A stretch of 64,000 nt of DNA from Parundibacterium terreum (GTDB lineage: Bacteria; Pseudomonadota; Gammaproteobacteria; Burkholderiales; Burkholderiaceae_D), in the NCBI RefSeq assembly GCF_014636315.1, contig NZ_BMED01000001.1, positions 1,059,941-1,123,940 on the forward strand, given 5' to 3'. The notes below the pieces were generated by a model that saw only the letters and a list, made by a program, of their open reading frames with translations, did no database searches and had not been told where the DNA came from. Positions 45,166-53,515 of this stretch are shown one piece after another; position 1 is the stretch's first letter, and each line of letters begins with the position of its first letter. Both the position numbers and the translations under genes were made by a program.

Positions 45166-45498
45166 ATGAGAAATAAAGTCATACTGATTGGGCTCGTCAT
45201 TACGCTCATATGCCCAGCTATTGCTTTCGTGGGATTTGGACTATGGAGCCAAATGCCGCATTGCGGAGCAGGTAGCTCAGGTCCGGCAGCAGGCTGTTTT
45301 TTGTATGGCATCGATTTAAATTGGCTCATAAATTTAACAGCACTATCGTTTGTGGGAACTTTTTTTATGGTTCCAATGCGGCGTAATTCCATTACGCCCT
45401 ACGGGATCCACTTTACTTCGTTACGCTTTCCGCCTGACCGCGTTTTTAAATGCAAATCAACAGATACGGATTGTTCTGAGCGTAAGCGTACCTGTTGA
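45166..45498 (+). CDS. Small membrane protein with overwritten 3' end
   Basis: A 110-residue ORF. The first 70 residues look real: a membrane helix (NKVILIGLVITLICPAIAFVG), two Cys around GAGSSGPAAG and a second helix (LNWLINLTALSFVGTFFMV). From about 45381 the frame runs through a palindrome and then antisense to an Rhs fragment, so the natural C-terminus is probably lost. Family unknown. Confidence 0.4.
   Translation: MRNKVILIGLVITLICPAIAFVGFGLWSQMPHCGAGSSGPAAGCFLYGIDLNWLINLTALSFVGTFFMVPMRRNSITPYGIHFTSLRFPPDRVFKCKSTDTDCSERKRTC
45381..45397. repeat. Short palindrome
   Basis: GCGTAAT, three bases, ATTACGC. Read on the minus strand with its flank it gives GTAGGGCGTAATGGAATTACGC, reminiscent of the dispersed GTAGGGTGCAATA repeat but not the same. 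It marks the junction between the small membrane ORF and the Rhs debris. Confidence 0.45.
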
Positions 45499-45568
45499 AT
45501 CCAGTTCCAGTGTTAGCATCAGTCAACACCGGATCTTCACTCAGGTAACGTCCGCCCGACGCGCACTT
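45446..45568 (-). pseudogene. Rhs core-domain fragment
   Basis: On the minus strand the frame reads GGRYLSEDPVLTDANTGTGF then NRYAYAQNNPYL before a stop. This is the hallmark end of the Rhs repeat-associated core, after which Rhs toxins carry a variable toxic domain. Here the usual DPxG continuation is lost and the upstream frame decays. The fragment points to a former Rhs toxin gene on the minus strand. Confidence 0.85.
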
Positions 45569-45780
45569 ACCGTAACACCGGCCGTTTTCCCTAGTCCATT
45601 CAAGGACTTGACGGCATTTTTACCAGGCGAATTGTACCTAAAGAGCGAATTTTTCCTAGACGCGAGTTTGGCCCTCGTGCGCGCGGCAAGCGTCATTTTG
45701 TTTGGTTGCCATTCTTGGTGTCCGGGCCGGCGGGACGTACACGGCCTGCGAAGCGCAAAAACCGATTAAATGCGCTCCGT

Positions 45781-45834
45781 CCCCTATTATTAGTCCCCTA
45801 TTATTAGTCCCCTATTATTAGTCCCCTATTATTA
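45781..45834. repeat. 14-bp tandem repeat, four copies
   Basis: The unit CCCCTATTATTAGT is repeated perfectly three times and once without the last two bases. Perfect identity suggests recent slippage. It lies between the Rhs fragment and the Imm11 gene, outside any gene. Nothing else was found in 45569-45923. Confidence 0.95.
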
Positions 45835-45923
45835 AATACAAGGCTACTGCACTGCGTTCAGCCTGGGCCAGAGTGATCAAGAATAATTCGACCCTGCCAC
45901 CTTATTTCTCCTTATTTCCCTTC

Positions 45924-46526
45924 CTAAATTTTTATCCCTTCGACCATATTTGGTAACGGAGTTCCGCGAAGCGATGCCGCAAATCTGTCTACTTGGGGAT
46001 CAATTAAACGGCAGCCAGTCAAACCATTCTCGATCAAGATATTTGCGAATTTTCTGGTCACAAAGATATCTGGAAAAACATGGGTCTTCGATATTCCTAC
46101 CTTGAAAATTGGTAACACTGGTACTACTTGAAAAGACGCGGTTCGCAGATTCATCGGCGTACCGTCCGAAAAATAGTCAATCTCGCTGGCATCGCGGTCA
46201 AGAACATCATTTAGTACTTCAAGCACGTTCAGGGCAAAATAATTCTTTCCCCGCAATTCAATTAAAGGGAGAAGTTCGAAACTGCTAGCAAAGACTGCAA
46301 GAGAAATTGCGGCTCTCTCCGATACAACAGGTGCCGCGATCATCCAACTCAAGAAGTCGGCAAGTGGTTTTGATTTGTTGCTCACCGAAACAGCCGGCGG
46401 AACCCACCTATCGACCATAGGCCGTCCCAAAAAATTTGTCTGAAAGAATTCCAACGAACCCGGTATTAAACCCATATATTTGTTCGCTGCTATCGCGAGA
46501 CGCCATACTTTGGTATCGCTTGTCAT
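45924..46526 (-). CDS. Imm11-family immunity protein
   Basis: A 200-residue protein matching the immunity family typified by Myxococcus MXAN_0049 (Imm11, DUF1629). It has the characteristic centre ELLPLIELRGKNYFALNVLEVLNDVLDRD followed by PIFKVGISKTHVFPDIFVTRKFANILIENGLTGCRLIDP. Such proteins neutralise secreted nuclease-type toxins. The gene is intact and starts three bases after the stop codon of a decayed ORF (46530-46770) that looks like the end of its cognate toxin. Confidence 0.75.
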   Translation of the reverse strand: MTSDTKVWRLAIAANKYMGLIPGSLEFFQTNFLGRPMVDRWVPPAVSVSNKSKPLADFLSWMIAAPVVSERAAISLAVFASSFELLPLIELRGKNYFALNVLEVLNDVLDRDASEIDYFSDGTPMNLRTASFQVVPVLPIFKVGISKTHVFPDIFVTRKFANILIENGLTGCRLIDPQVDRFAASLRGTPLPNMVEGIKI

Positions 46527-46529
46527 AAC

Positions 46530-46770
46530 CTATTTCTCCAATACTTTCCGAATACTAGAAAGGGCTTCAACGACCGCATCCTTCCCCTTCTTTCCGGCCT
46601 CGGTTACTAGTGGGATACTACGTCACGTAGCATTGTTGCTGATGTCGCCATTCCCTCGTTTCCGATATGGATTGAGCAAGATGCAGTTTGTCCATATCGA
46701 GTTCTAAATACTCAGTTGCATACTTCCATTCTATTTGAATCCCGTTTGCGAACATTCCATGCCTCTCTAG
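46530..46770 (-). pseudogene. Decayed toxin C-terminus upstream of Imm11
   Basis: Three minus-strand pieces in successive frames look like one former ORF: GMFANGIQIEWKYATEYLEL and DMDKLHLAQSISET, then after a one-base shift GNGDISNNAT, a TGA, and RSIPLVTEAGKKGKDAVV with EALSSIRKVLEK before the stop next to the Imm11 start. The order toxin then immunity is the rule in polymorphic toxin loci. The toxin family is not identified. Confidence 0.5.
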
Positions 46771-47229
46771 AATTTATTCTAATTTCTTGCATTCGAACTT
46801 GATGGGGAGCACGACTTTTTTCAGTTTAGATTGGGCTTTCCGGGCCAATTTTTCTTAGAATAGAACCCCATCCTTTTTTGTCATCGGAAGTCAATATTTG
46901 GCTAGGCTGACTTCATCTGAATCAGACCGAGCCAAACTATAGGTCAAGCTCAGAAAAGAGGCAGCGGCAGTTTTTCCAATTTGCTCGTGGAGACTTCGCC
47001 GCTTTGCGTAACTGCGCATAGCGGTGCCAATCCTGCCACACAAACATTGACAAAGCAACATCAAAAAAAAGAATGCGGCGAGCTGGGCTTTGCTGGGAGA
47101 TAGAGACATCTTCCATGGCCTTTTGGAACTTTCAATTGCAGGCTTACCGCGCCCCTATATACACTTAGCTCAGGCCGTGCATCATCATATGGCTCCTATC
47201 AGGCTTCTTTTACCCACAGGAGAGTTCAC
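46771..47229. other. Intergenic region before the VOC gene
   Basis: 460 bases. A 72-codon minus-strand frame (46891-47109) has no known motif. No repeat or terminator was recognised. TCTTTTACCCACAGGAG close to 47223 is the ribosome site of the next gene. Confidence 0.4.
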
Positions 47230-47712
47230 ATGCATTACAGACGATTTGCGGGCGCATTACTGATAGCCATCTTGCCGGCGCTCGCTTGCGCACAAGCCCG
47301 CGCTGCGGATACTCCCGCGGGGCAAAAGACAGCGGTCAGGGTCACCGGCATAGGCGGTGTTTTTCTGAAGGCGAAGGACCCGGCCATGCTGCGGGCCTGG
47401 TACAAAAAGCACCTGGGCATTGATGTGCAGGTCTGGGGCGGCACCTCGTTTCGCTGGGCGGATGCTGCCGGCAAACCTGTTGCCGGCAAAACCGCGTGGT
47501 TCATCGGCGACGGCAAGAACTTTGCACCTAGCACGTCCTCCGTCATGATCAACTACCGGGTTGCCGATCTGCCGGGGCTGCTGGCCTTGCTGCGCGCCGA
47601 AGGATGCGAGGTGCTGGAGAAAACCGAGGAATCGGAGTACGGCAAATTTGGCTGGGTGATGGACCCCGAGGGCAACAAGGTAGAACTGTGGCAGCCGCCG
47701 GAAGGCCAGTAA
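47230..47712 (+). CDS. Exported VOC-domain protein
   Basis: A 160-residue protein with a signal peptide (about 1-26, ending ARAAD) and one VOC domain: GGVFLKAKDPAMLRAWYKKHLGIDV..., then FGWVMDPEGNKVELWQPP. An exported VOC protein is less common than cytoplasmic ones. Substrate unknown. Convergent with the LysR gene at 47740 with only 27 bases between. Confidence 0.85.
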   Translation: MHYRRFAGALLIAILPALACAQARAADTPAGQKTAVRVTGIGGVFLKAKDPAMLRAWYKKHLGIDVQVWGGTSFRWADAAGKPVAGKTAWFIGDGKNFAPSTSSVMINYRVADLPGLLALLRAEGCEVLEKTEESEYGKFGWVMDPEGNKVELWQPPEGQ

Positions 47713-47739
47713 GCCGCGTGCATTATGTGAACAGGCACC

Positions 47740-48642
47740 CTACACACTGCCCGCCTTGATGAAATCGATAAACGCGCGCAACGGCGCCGGGACCAGGCGC
47801 CGTCCGGGATAGTAAAGGAATGGCCCTGAAAAGGGCTGCCACCACGATTCCAGTATGGGTTCCAGCGCGCCGCTTTGCAGGTGCGGGCGCAGCCAGTCTT
47901 CAAACAGATTCACCACCCCGCTGCCTGCAATGGCTGCGTCTATCAGCAAATCTAAGCCGCCGCCCACGTCTACCTGCAAGGGCCCTTCTCCATCAACCCG
48001 CACCACTTCGCCATCGCGTGCGTACTCCCATGGCGGCATCGCGCCGCTGGGAAAGCGCAGCCGCAGGCAGGCATGCTGCAGCAGCTCGCTCGGATGCTTG
48101 GGGCGGCCGCGCTGGGCAAGATAAGTCGGCGCTGCCGCAGTGGCGAAGCGTTGCACACGCGGGCCGATGGGCACTGCGATCATGTCCTGCTCCAGCCTTT
48201 CGTCGTAGCGGATGCCGGCGTCGCAGCCGGCGGCCACCATGTCGACAAAACTGCTTTCGGTGAAGACTTCCACTCGGATCTCTGGGTAGGCCGCCAGAAA
48301 GCGCGGCACGATGGACGGCAGCACCAGCCGCGCCGCGCTGACAGGCACGTTCAGCTTGAGCGTGCCCGCCGGGCGGTTGCGAAAATCGTTGACCTCTTCC
48401 AGCGCCGCCTCCACCTCTGTCAGCGCCGGGTTAAGCCGCGCCAGCAGGCGCTTGCCCGCTTCGGTGGGCACAACGCTGCGCGTGGTACGGTTTAGCAGGC
48501 GCACGCCCAGTTGCGCCTCCAGCCGCCGCACAGCCTCGCTCAGGCCGGATGCGCTGACGCCGCTGGCGCGGGCGCCGTCACGAAAGCCCTGGGCACGCGC
48601 CACGGCGAGAAAGGCATTCAGGTCGGAGAGGTCGATTTTCAT
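47740..48642 (-). CDS. LysR-family transcriptional regulator
   Basis: A 300-residue LysR protein. Winged helix at 1-65 (DLNAFLAVARAQGFRDGARASGVSASGLSEAVRRLEAQLGVRLL), linker helix to 90, effector domain to the end (FLYYPGRRLVPAPLRAFIDFI). Divergent from the aldo/keto reductase gene at 48797, its probable target. A 13-bp tandem array lies in the shared promoter. The start at 48642 sets the winged helix at the N-terminus; an extra 40 codons of open frame upstream run through the tandem array. Confidence 0.88.
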   Translation of the reverse strand: MKIDLSDLNAFLAVARAQGFRDGARASGVSASGLSEAVRRLEAQLGVRLLNRTTRSVVPTEAGKRLLARLNPALTEVEAALEEVNDFRNRPAGTLKLNVPVSAARLVLPSIVPRFLAAYPEIRVEVFTESSFVDMVAAGCDAGIRYDERLEQDMIAVPIGPRVQRFATAAAPTYLAQRGRPKHPSELLQHACLRLRFPSGAMPPWEYARDGEVVRVDGEGPLQVDVGGGLDLLIDAAIAGSGVVNLFEDWLRPHLQSGALEPILESWWQPFSGPFLYYPGRRLVPAPLRAFIDFIKAGSV

Positions 48643-48712
48643 TGTGCTTGGCGTTGATTCATTGTGCATGCTTATTGCGCATACGCATTGCGCACACTCA
48701 TTGTGCATATTC
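48641..48712. promoter_or_regulatory. 13-bp tandem array between divergent LysR and reductase genes
   Basis: The heptamer ATTGTGC or ATTGCGC occurs at 48641, 48661, 48674, 48687 and 48700; the last four are exactly 13 bases apart, followed by CAT or CAC. The array sits just upstream of the LysR start codon. It may be the LysR binding region or a spacer whose copy number alters promoter geometry. Confidence 0.6.
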
Positions 48713-48796
48713 CTGCACAGGCTGTTCGGATTATATCCCCTTATCGCACGCGACTTCTGCACCTACACTGAGGCTTCTTTCAAACGGAGGTCTTTC

Positions 48797-49681
48797 ATGT
48801 CTCAAGCAAACACCACATTCTCCCTTGGCAACAAAACAGTCAATCGCCTGGGTTATGGCGCGATGCGGCTCGCCGGCCCCGGCATATACGGCCCACCCGC
48901 CGACCCGGCAGGCGCGCTGGCGGTGCTGCGCACGGCTGTCGAATCCGGCGTCAACCACATCGACACCAGCGATTTTTATGGCCCCCATGTGACCAATCAG
49001 CTTATCCGCGAAGCCTTGCATCCCTACCGTGAGGATCTGCTGATCGCCACCAAGATAGGCGCGCGGCGCGGCACAGATGCATCCTGGCTGCCGGCTTTCT
49101 CTGCAGCAGAACTGACACAGGCGGTGCATGACAATTTGCTCAACCTGGGGCTGGACGTGCTGGACGTGGTCAACCTGCGCATCATGATTGACCCGATGCA
49201 GCCGGCCGAAGGATCGATAGAAGAAGCGCTGACCGTGCTGGCCGGCTTGCAGCAGCAAGGACTGGTGCGGCACATAGGCCTGAGCAATGTCACGCCGCTG
49301 CAGGTGGCGCAAGGGCGCAGCATCTGCGACATCGTCTGCGTGCAAAACCAGTACAACCTGGCCCACAGGAACGACGATGCATTGATCACCGAACTGGCGC
49401 GTGACAACATCGCCTACGTGCCCTTCTTCCCGCTGGGCGGCTTTTCGCCACTGCAGTCGGCCACGCTGTCGGAGGTTGCCACACGCCTGCATGCCACGCC
49501 CTTGCAGGTAGCGCTGGCCTGGCTGCTGCGCCGCTCGCCGAATATCCTGCTGATTCCGGGCACGAGCTCGGTAGCGCATCTGCGTGAGAACCTGGTCGCC
49601 GGTGCGCTGATCCTGCCGGATGATGCCGCTGCCGCATTGGATAGCATGGCAGGTACTGGCACTAGTGCAGCAGCGCACTGA
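48797..49681 (+). CDS. Aldo/keto reductase
   Basis: A 294-residue TIM-barrel reductase using NAD(P)H. It keeps the catalytic tetrad region: Asp and Tyr in HIDTSDFYGPH, Lys in LLIATKIG, and VRHIGLSNVTP; the cofactor end has LIPGTSSVAHLRENL. In the usual catalytic His position the sequence is VVNLRIM, where LH is more common, so activity may be altered. CGGAGG precedes the ATG. Regulated most likely by the divergent LysR protein. Confidence 0.88.
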   Translation: MSQANTTFSLGNKTVNRLGYGAMRLAGPGIYGPPADPAGALAVLRTAVESGVNHIDTSDFYGPHVTNQLIREALHPYREDLLIATKIGARRGTDASWLPAFSAAELTQAVHDNLLNLGLDVLDVVNLRIMIDPMQPAEGSIEEALTVLAGLQQQGLVRHIGLSNVTPLQVAQGRSICDIVCVQNQYNLAHRNDDALITELARDNIAYVPFFPLGGFSPLQSATLSEVATRLHATPLQVALAWLLRRSPNILLIPGTSSVAHLRENLVAGALILPDDAAAALDSMAGTGTSAAAH

Positions 49682-49730
49682 GGTTAGCTGCGCCGGCTCT
49701 TGCGGTGACGCAGGAGCCGATGCGCAGCCG

Positions 49731-49869
49731 TAGGGTGCGATAGCAACGCGTATTGCACCGAATGATCCCATACCGCCGTCACACGCGGCAATGTGATGGT
49801 CTTGCCCGGAATAAATAGCTCGTTTTTTTTGCGGACATCGGTGCAATACGCTGCGCTATTGCACCCTAC
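49731..49869. repeat. REPIN-like inverted repeat pair
   Basis: The left arm 49731-49760 (TAGGGTGCGATAGC...) and right arm 49839-49869 (CGGTGCAATACGCTG...CACCCTAC) are inverted copies of the dispersed palindrome, 139 bases end to end. It fills the gap between the reductase and RidA genes. Confidence 0.78.
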
Positions 49870-49925
49870 GCGCTGTAATATTGAGGAACTGCCCTGCCTC
49901 CATCAACCCCGCCTGGAGAACATCA

Positions 49926-50303
49926 ATGACCAAGACCATTGTTCGCACCGATAACGCACCGCGTGTGCCTCTGTATAGTCAGGCTGTAAAAGCTGCGGGC
50001 CTCGTCTTCGTCTCCGGCCAGGGGCCTTACGACCCGGCCACGGGGGAAGTAGCAGGCGACACGATACAGGAGCAGACCAGGCAGGCATTGAAGAATTTAT
50101 CGGCCATCCTGGAAGCGGCAGGCAGCTCTTTGCAGAAGGTGGTCAGCGTCACCTTTTTGCTTGGAGAAGAAACCGATTTCGCCGGCATGAACGAAGAATG
50201 GCTCAAGTGGTTCCCCACAGACCCGCCGGCACGCCAAGGTGCCCGCTTGCCTGCACGGCCTAAGAATATACGCATCTCGATTGCGGCCATTGCAGAGGCT
50301 TGA
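49926..50303 (+). CDS. RidA-family (YjgF) protein
   Basis: A 125-residue RidA protein. RidA deaminates reactive enamine/imine intermediates and forms trimers. Family motifs are LYSQAVKAAGLVFVSGQGPYDPATGEV, TRQALKNLSAILEAAGSSLQKVV and the region PPARQGARLPARPKNIRISIAAI, which contains the conserved PAR. GGAGAACATC precedes the ATG. It lies alone between a REPIN and a convergent AraC gene. Confidence 0.88.
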   Translation: MTKTIVRTDNAPRVPLYSQAVKAAGLVFVSGQGPYDPATGEVAGDTIQEQTRQALKNLSAILEAAGSSLQKVVSVTFLLGEETDFAGMNEEWLKWFPTDPPARQGARLPARPKNIRISIAAIAEA

Positions 50304-50360
50304 TTGTTCCTTGCGGCGGCCTGAGCGGCAGCGCTTGCTGTAAATCCCTGCCCTCGGCGT

Positions 50361-51305
50361 TCAATGGGACGACACGTATTCTGAAGCCGGATCGGGTGGC
50401 GGCAACGCGAAATGCTGGCGCATCCTTTCCACCTCCTCCCTGGGGCTGAGGCCGAACAGGCGTTTGAATTCCCGGCTGAATTGCGAAACGCTCACATAGC
50501 CGACCTGATGGCAAGCCAGCGCGACTGTAGCGCCGTTGCGCAGCATCAAGAGACGCGCCTGGTGCAGCCGCGTCGATTTCAAATACTGCATAGGCGAAGT
50601 GTCCGTCACCGCTTTGAAATGGGTGTGGAAGCTTGGCACGCTCATTCCGACATCGCCCGCCAGCTGTTCGATACTGATAGGACTTGCATAACCGGTATGG
50701 ATGGCGCGGATGGCCTGCGAGATTTTGCCGAACTGGCCCGGGCGGCTCAGCGCCGAACGAATTGAGCCGCCCTGCTCACCCGACAACACGCGGAAATAAA
50801 TCTCGCGCACCAGTGCAGGGCCGAGAACGGCTGCTTCCAAAGGCTCGCTCATCGCTTCAAGAAAACGCAGGACAGAGGCGGTCATGCGCTTGTCCATCAA
50901 TGACGACATCATGCCTTTAGGTTCGGCCGCGTTTGCACTGCCGCCTCTGTCCATTTGCAGCATCAGATCAGCGGCGAGCTTGAAGTCCAGGCGCAGATAG
51001 ATTGCCAGCATCGGCGCTTGGGCGCTGGCGTCCGTCTCCATTGAAAACGGCACAGGCACCGAAACCGCCAGATAGTGCTGCGCATCGTAGAGATAAACAT
51101 CATCACCCAGATAGCCGCGCTTGCGTCCCTGGCAAACGATGACGATGCCGGGATCGTACAGTACGGGCGTACGGCCCAGCGGCCGGTTGGAACGCAAAAA
51201 GCGCACGTCGGCCAGCGGGCTGAGGTTGTAGCCTTCGAGCGGCGCCAGCCCGGCCAGCAAAGCGCACATGCGCCGTTGTTGCACCTCCTGTTTCTCTTCC
51301 GGCAT
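50361..51305 (-). CDS. AraC-family regulator (AraC_N type)
   Basis: A 314-residue regulator. N-terminal AraC_N sensor (about 20-180) with YDPGIVIVCQGRKRGYLGDDVYLYDAQHYLAVSVPVPFS; C-terminal double helix-turn-helix with SIEQLAGDVGMSVPSFHTHFKAVTDTSPMQYLKSTRLHQARLL and VGYVSVSQFSREFKRLFGLSP. It is divergent from a short-chain dehydrogenase at 51482 (176-base gap), the typical arrangement for this subgroup. The ATG at 51305 is used; the open frame extends 22 codons further. Confidence 0.88.
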   Translation of the reverse strand: MPEEKQEVQQRRMCALLAGLAPLEGYNLSPLADVRFLRSNRPLGRTPVLYDPGIVIVCQGRKRGYLGDDVYLYDAQHYLAVSVPVPFSMETDASAQAPMLAIYLRLDFKLAADLMLQMDRGGSANAAEPKGMMSSLMDKRMTASVLRFLEAMSEPLEAAVLGPALVREIYFRVLSGEQGGSIRSALSRPGQFGKISQAIRAIHTGYASPISIEQLAGDVGMSVPSFHTHFKAVTDTSPMQYLKSTRLHQARLLMLRNGATVALACHQVGYVSVSQFSREFKRLFGLSPREEVERMRQHFALPPPDPASEYVSSH

Positions 51306-51481
51306 GATATTGCCCCCATCAACTGAATCGGCATCAAATATGCCATTTATTGCGCGAAATGGACAGCCCACTCATAGGATTAGGCAAGTAAAACAGAAGA
51401 AACGGCCTTTTCGCCCCCCCTTCCGACTCTACCATGCTGCCATGGCGATAGCGGTCGCCGGCAAACCATTCAGGAGAGATC

Positions 51482-52315
51482 ATGTCATCATCGAAGACTT
51501 TTTTTATCACCGGCGTCAGCAGCGGCTTCGGCCAGGCACTGGCAAAGGAAGCGCTGGCCGCCGGCCATCGCGTCATCGGCACCCTGCGCAGTGAACAGGC
51601 GTGCCGGCAATTTGAAGCGTCGCAACCTGGCCGGGCATTTGGCCGCCTGCTCGACGTTACCGACTTTGCCGCCATTGACGGCGTAGTCGCCGAAACCGAA
51701 CGGACCATAGGCGCTGTCGATGTCCTGATCAACAATGCCGGCTACGGCTACGAAGGGATACTGGAAGAATCGCCGATAGAAGATATGCGCCGCCAGTTCG
51801 ACGTGAATGTGTTCGGCGCAGTGGCCGTCATCAAGGCTTTCCTGCCTTTTTTCCGGCAGCGCCGCCGCGGCCATATCATCAATATCACGTCCATGGGCGG
51901 CTTTATCACGATGCCGGGGATCGCGTATTACTGCGGCAGCAAATTCGCGCTGGAGGGCATTTCCGATGCGCTGAGTAAAGAGCTGAAACCGTTCAACATC
52001 GCCGTCACAGCGGTCGCGCCCGGCTCGCTCCGTACAGATTGGGCCGGCAGGTCAATGATAAGGGCTGCGCGCACGCTGGCGGACTACGACGCACTGTTTG
52101 ATCCGATTCGCCAGGCGCGCGTCGAAAAACATGGCAGGCAATTAGGCGATCCGCACAAGGCGGCACTGGCGATTCTGGCCCTGGCCGGGCATCCCCAGCC
52201 GCCGGCCCATCTTTTGCTGGGCAGCGACGCTCTGGCCCTGGTGCGCGATAAACTGGCTGCTTATGCCAGCGATATGGAGGCATGGGAAGCAGTCACGGTA
52301 TCGACGGATGCTTGA
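51482..52315 (+). CDS. Short-chain dehydrogenase/reductase
   Basis: A 277-residue classical SDR: nucleotide-binding TGVSSGFG near the N-terminus, NNAGYG, catalytic Ser in INITSMGG and YCGSK with Tyr and Lys, then APGSLRTDW. The Arg in the GTLRSE segment suggests NADP preference. Substrate unknown. AGGAGAGATC precedes the ATG. Likely controlled by the divergent AraC gene. Confidence 0.9.
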   Translation: MSSSKTFFITGVSSGFGQALAKEALAAGHRVIGTLRSEQACRQFEASQPGRAFGRLLDVTDFAAIDGVVAETERTIGAVDVLINNAGYGYEGILEESPIEDMRRQFDVNVFGAVAVIKAFLPFFRQRRRGHIINITSMGGFITMPGIAYYCGSKFALEGISDALSKELKPFNIAVTAVAPGSLRTDWAGRSMIRAARTLADYDALFDPIRQARVEKHGRQLGDPHKAALAILALAGHPQPPAHLLLGSDALALVRDKLAAYASDMEAWEAVTVSTDA

Positions 52316-52373
52316 TCCCTATTGCCAGGATTGGCCAGGTTTGCGATGAGTGCGGGCGGGATAGCTGCTTTTT

Positions 52374-52479
52374 AAGAGGCTGTTGCGAAATTAGTCTGGC
52401 TAGGCGTCGCCGACGACGACAGTGCTATAGCACGGCTAGGAGGCGCAACAACGCCAGGGTAATTTCGCAACAGCCTCTA
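52374..52479. mobile_element. MITE-like element with 18-bp terminal inverted repeats
   Basis: GAGGCTGTTGCGAAATTA at 52376-52393 is repeated perfectly in inverse at 52460-52477, giving an element of about 102 bases with no coding capacity. The ends resemble those of IS5-like elements (GGCTGTTGC...). The right end abuts the coding end of the LysR gene and shares its stop codon. No transposase is in the window. Confidence 0.8.
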
Positions 52480-53376
52480 AAGCAGTGGACTGCCGTTCAA
52501 TCCTGGGATGCTGGTGAAAAGTGTAGTAATAAAATCGATAAACACAGTTGCCCGCTGTGGCAGCAAACGCTCTGCTGAATACACTGCATTCACAGGGCTG
52601 GGCGGGCCGACATAATCAGCCAGCACCAGCTTGAGAGCGCCGCTGCGCAGTTCATCCACCACCATCCAGGACGGCAGGTAGGCGATCCCTAAATTCGCCA
52701 GGGCAGCGCGATGTATGGCCCGCAGATCGTCCAGCCTTACGCGCCCGTTGACATGCAATTCACCATCCTTGAATGGCCACCCCTTTCCTCCTGCAAGCAA
52801 TGTGTAAATGATACACTGGTGCTGCAACAAATCCGCCGGCTGAAGTGGCGCGGGGTGCTCTTCCAGATACGCCGCACCAGCGACATAGACCCGTTCCGAG
52901 ATCCCGATACGGCGCGCCCTCAGCGCGCTATCCTTGAGTTCGCCTCCCCGGATAGCGACATCCACCCCTTGGCCCACCAGATCGATATATTCATCGCTCA
53001 GGCGAAGTTCCAGTTCAACATCAGGAAACTGCCCGAGGAACTGCGGCATCGCCTCCACAATTTTTTCTATCCCCAAGCTTGCCGGACACGCGACACGCAA
53101 CAGCCCGCGCGGGTTTTGTTGCCCGCGCAGGTCTGACTCGGCCTGGTCGATCATGTCGAGCGCCTGCCGTGCCTGGGCGTAGTAGCGCTGGCCTTCCGGC
53201 GTGATGGTTAACTGGCGCGTCGACCGATACAGCAATCGCGTGCCTAGCTCATTTTCGAGTGATGCGATATGCCGGCTGATATTGGGCTGGCCGATTTCCA
53301 GCTCGCGTGCGACCGCAGAAAAGCTTCCGGTTTCTACCACCCGAATAAAGCAATGCATCCATAGTAATTTATTCAT
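52477..53376 (-). CDS. LysR-family transcriptional regulator
   Basis: A 299-residue LysR protein. Winged helix at 1-65 (MHCFIRVVETGSFSAVARELEIGQPNISRHIASLENELG), effector domain 90-290 (DVAIRGGELKDSALRARRIG). It is divergent from the SDR gene at 53516 with 139 bases between. The TAG stop is formed at the edge of the MITE-like element, so insertion may have fixed the present C-terminus (GLNGSPLL). Confidence 0.88.
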   Translation of the reverse strand: MNKLLWMHCFIRVVETGSFSAVARELEIGQPNISRHIASLENELGTRLLYRSTRQLTITPEGQRYYAQARQALDMIDQAESDLRGQQNPRGLLRVACPASLGIEKIVEAMPQFLGQFPDVELELRLSDEYIDLVGQGVDVAIRGGELKDSALRARRIGISERVYVAGAAYLEEHPAPLQPADLLQHQCIIYTLLAGGKGWPFKDGELHVNGRVRLDDLRAIHRAALANLGIAYLPSWMVVDELRSGALKLVLADYVGPPSPVNAVYSAERLLPQRATVFIDFITTLFTSIPGLNGSPLL

Positions 53377-53515
53377 TTTCTGAATTCACTGATTCGTTTA
53401 TGTAAGTAAAGCATAAATCATATGAGCGCTGCCTGTCTTATCAATTGCCCCGATTCCCCGCAAAATCGCTCCGTGTTCGATCGCATGGGCGAGTAGAAAG
53501 CTTAAAGGAAAAATC

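Noticed and set aside
45781-45834. CRISPR-like repeat
   Set aside because: The units are contiguous with no spacers, so this is a simple tandem repeat.
46891-47109. 72-codon minus-strand ORF
   Set aside because: No ribosome site, domain or conserved neighbour; treated as non-coding.
48731-49846. 371-codon minus-strand ORF over the aldo/keto reductase
   Set aside because: The plus strand encodes a complete reductase; the antisense frame has no domain and extends into a REPIN.
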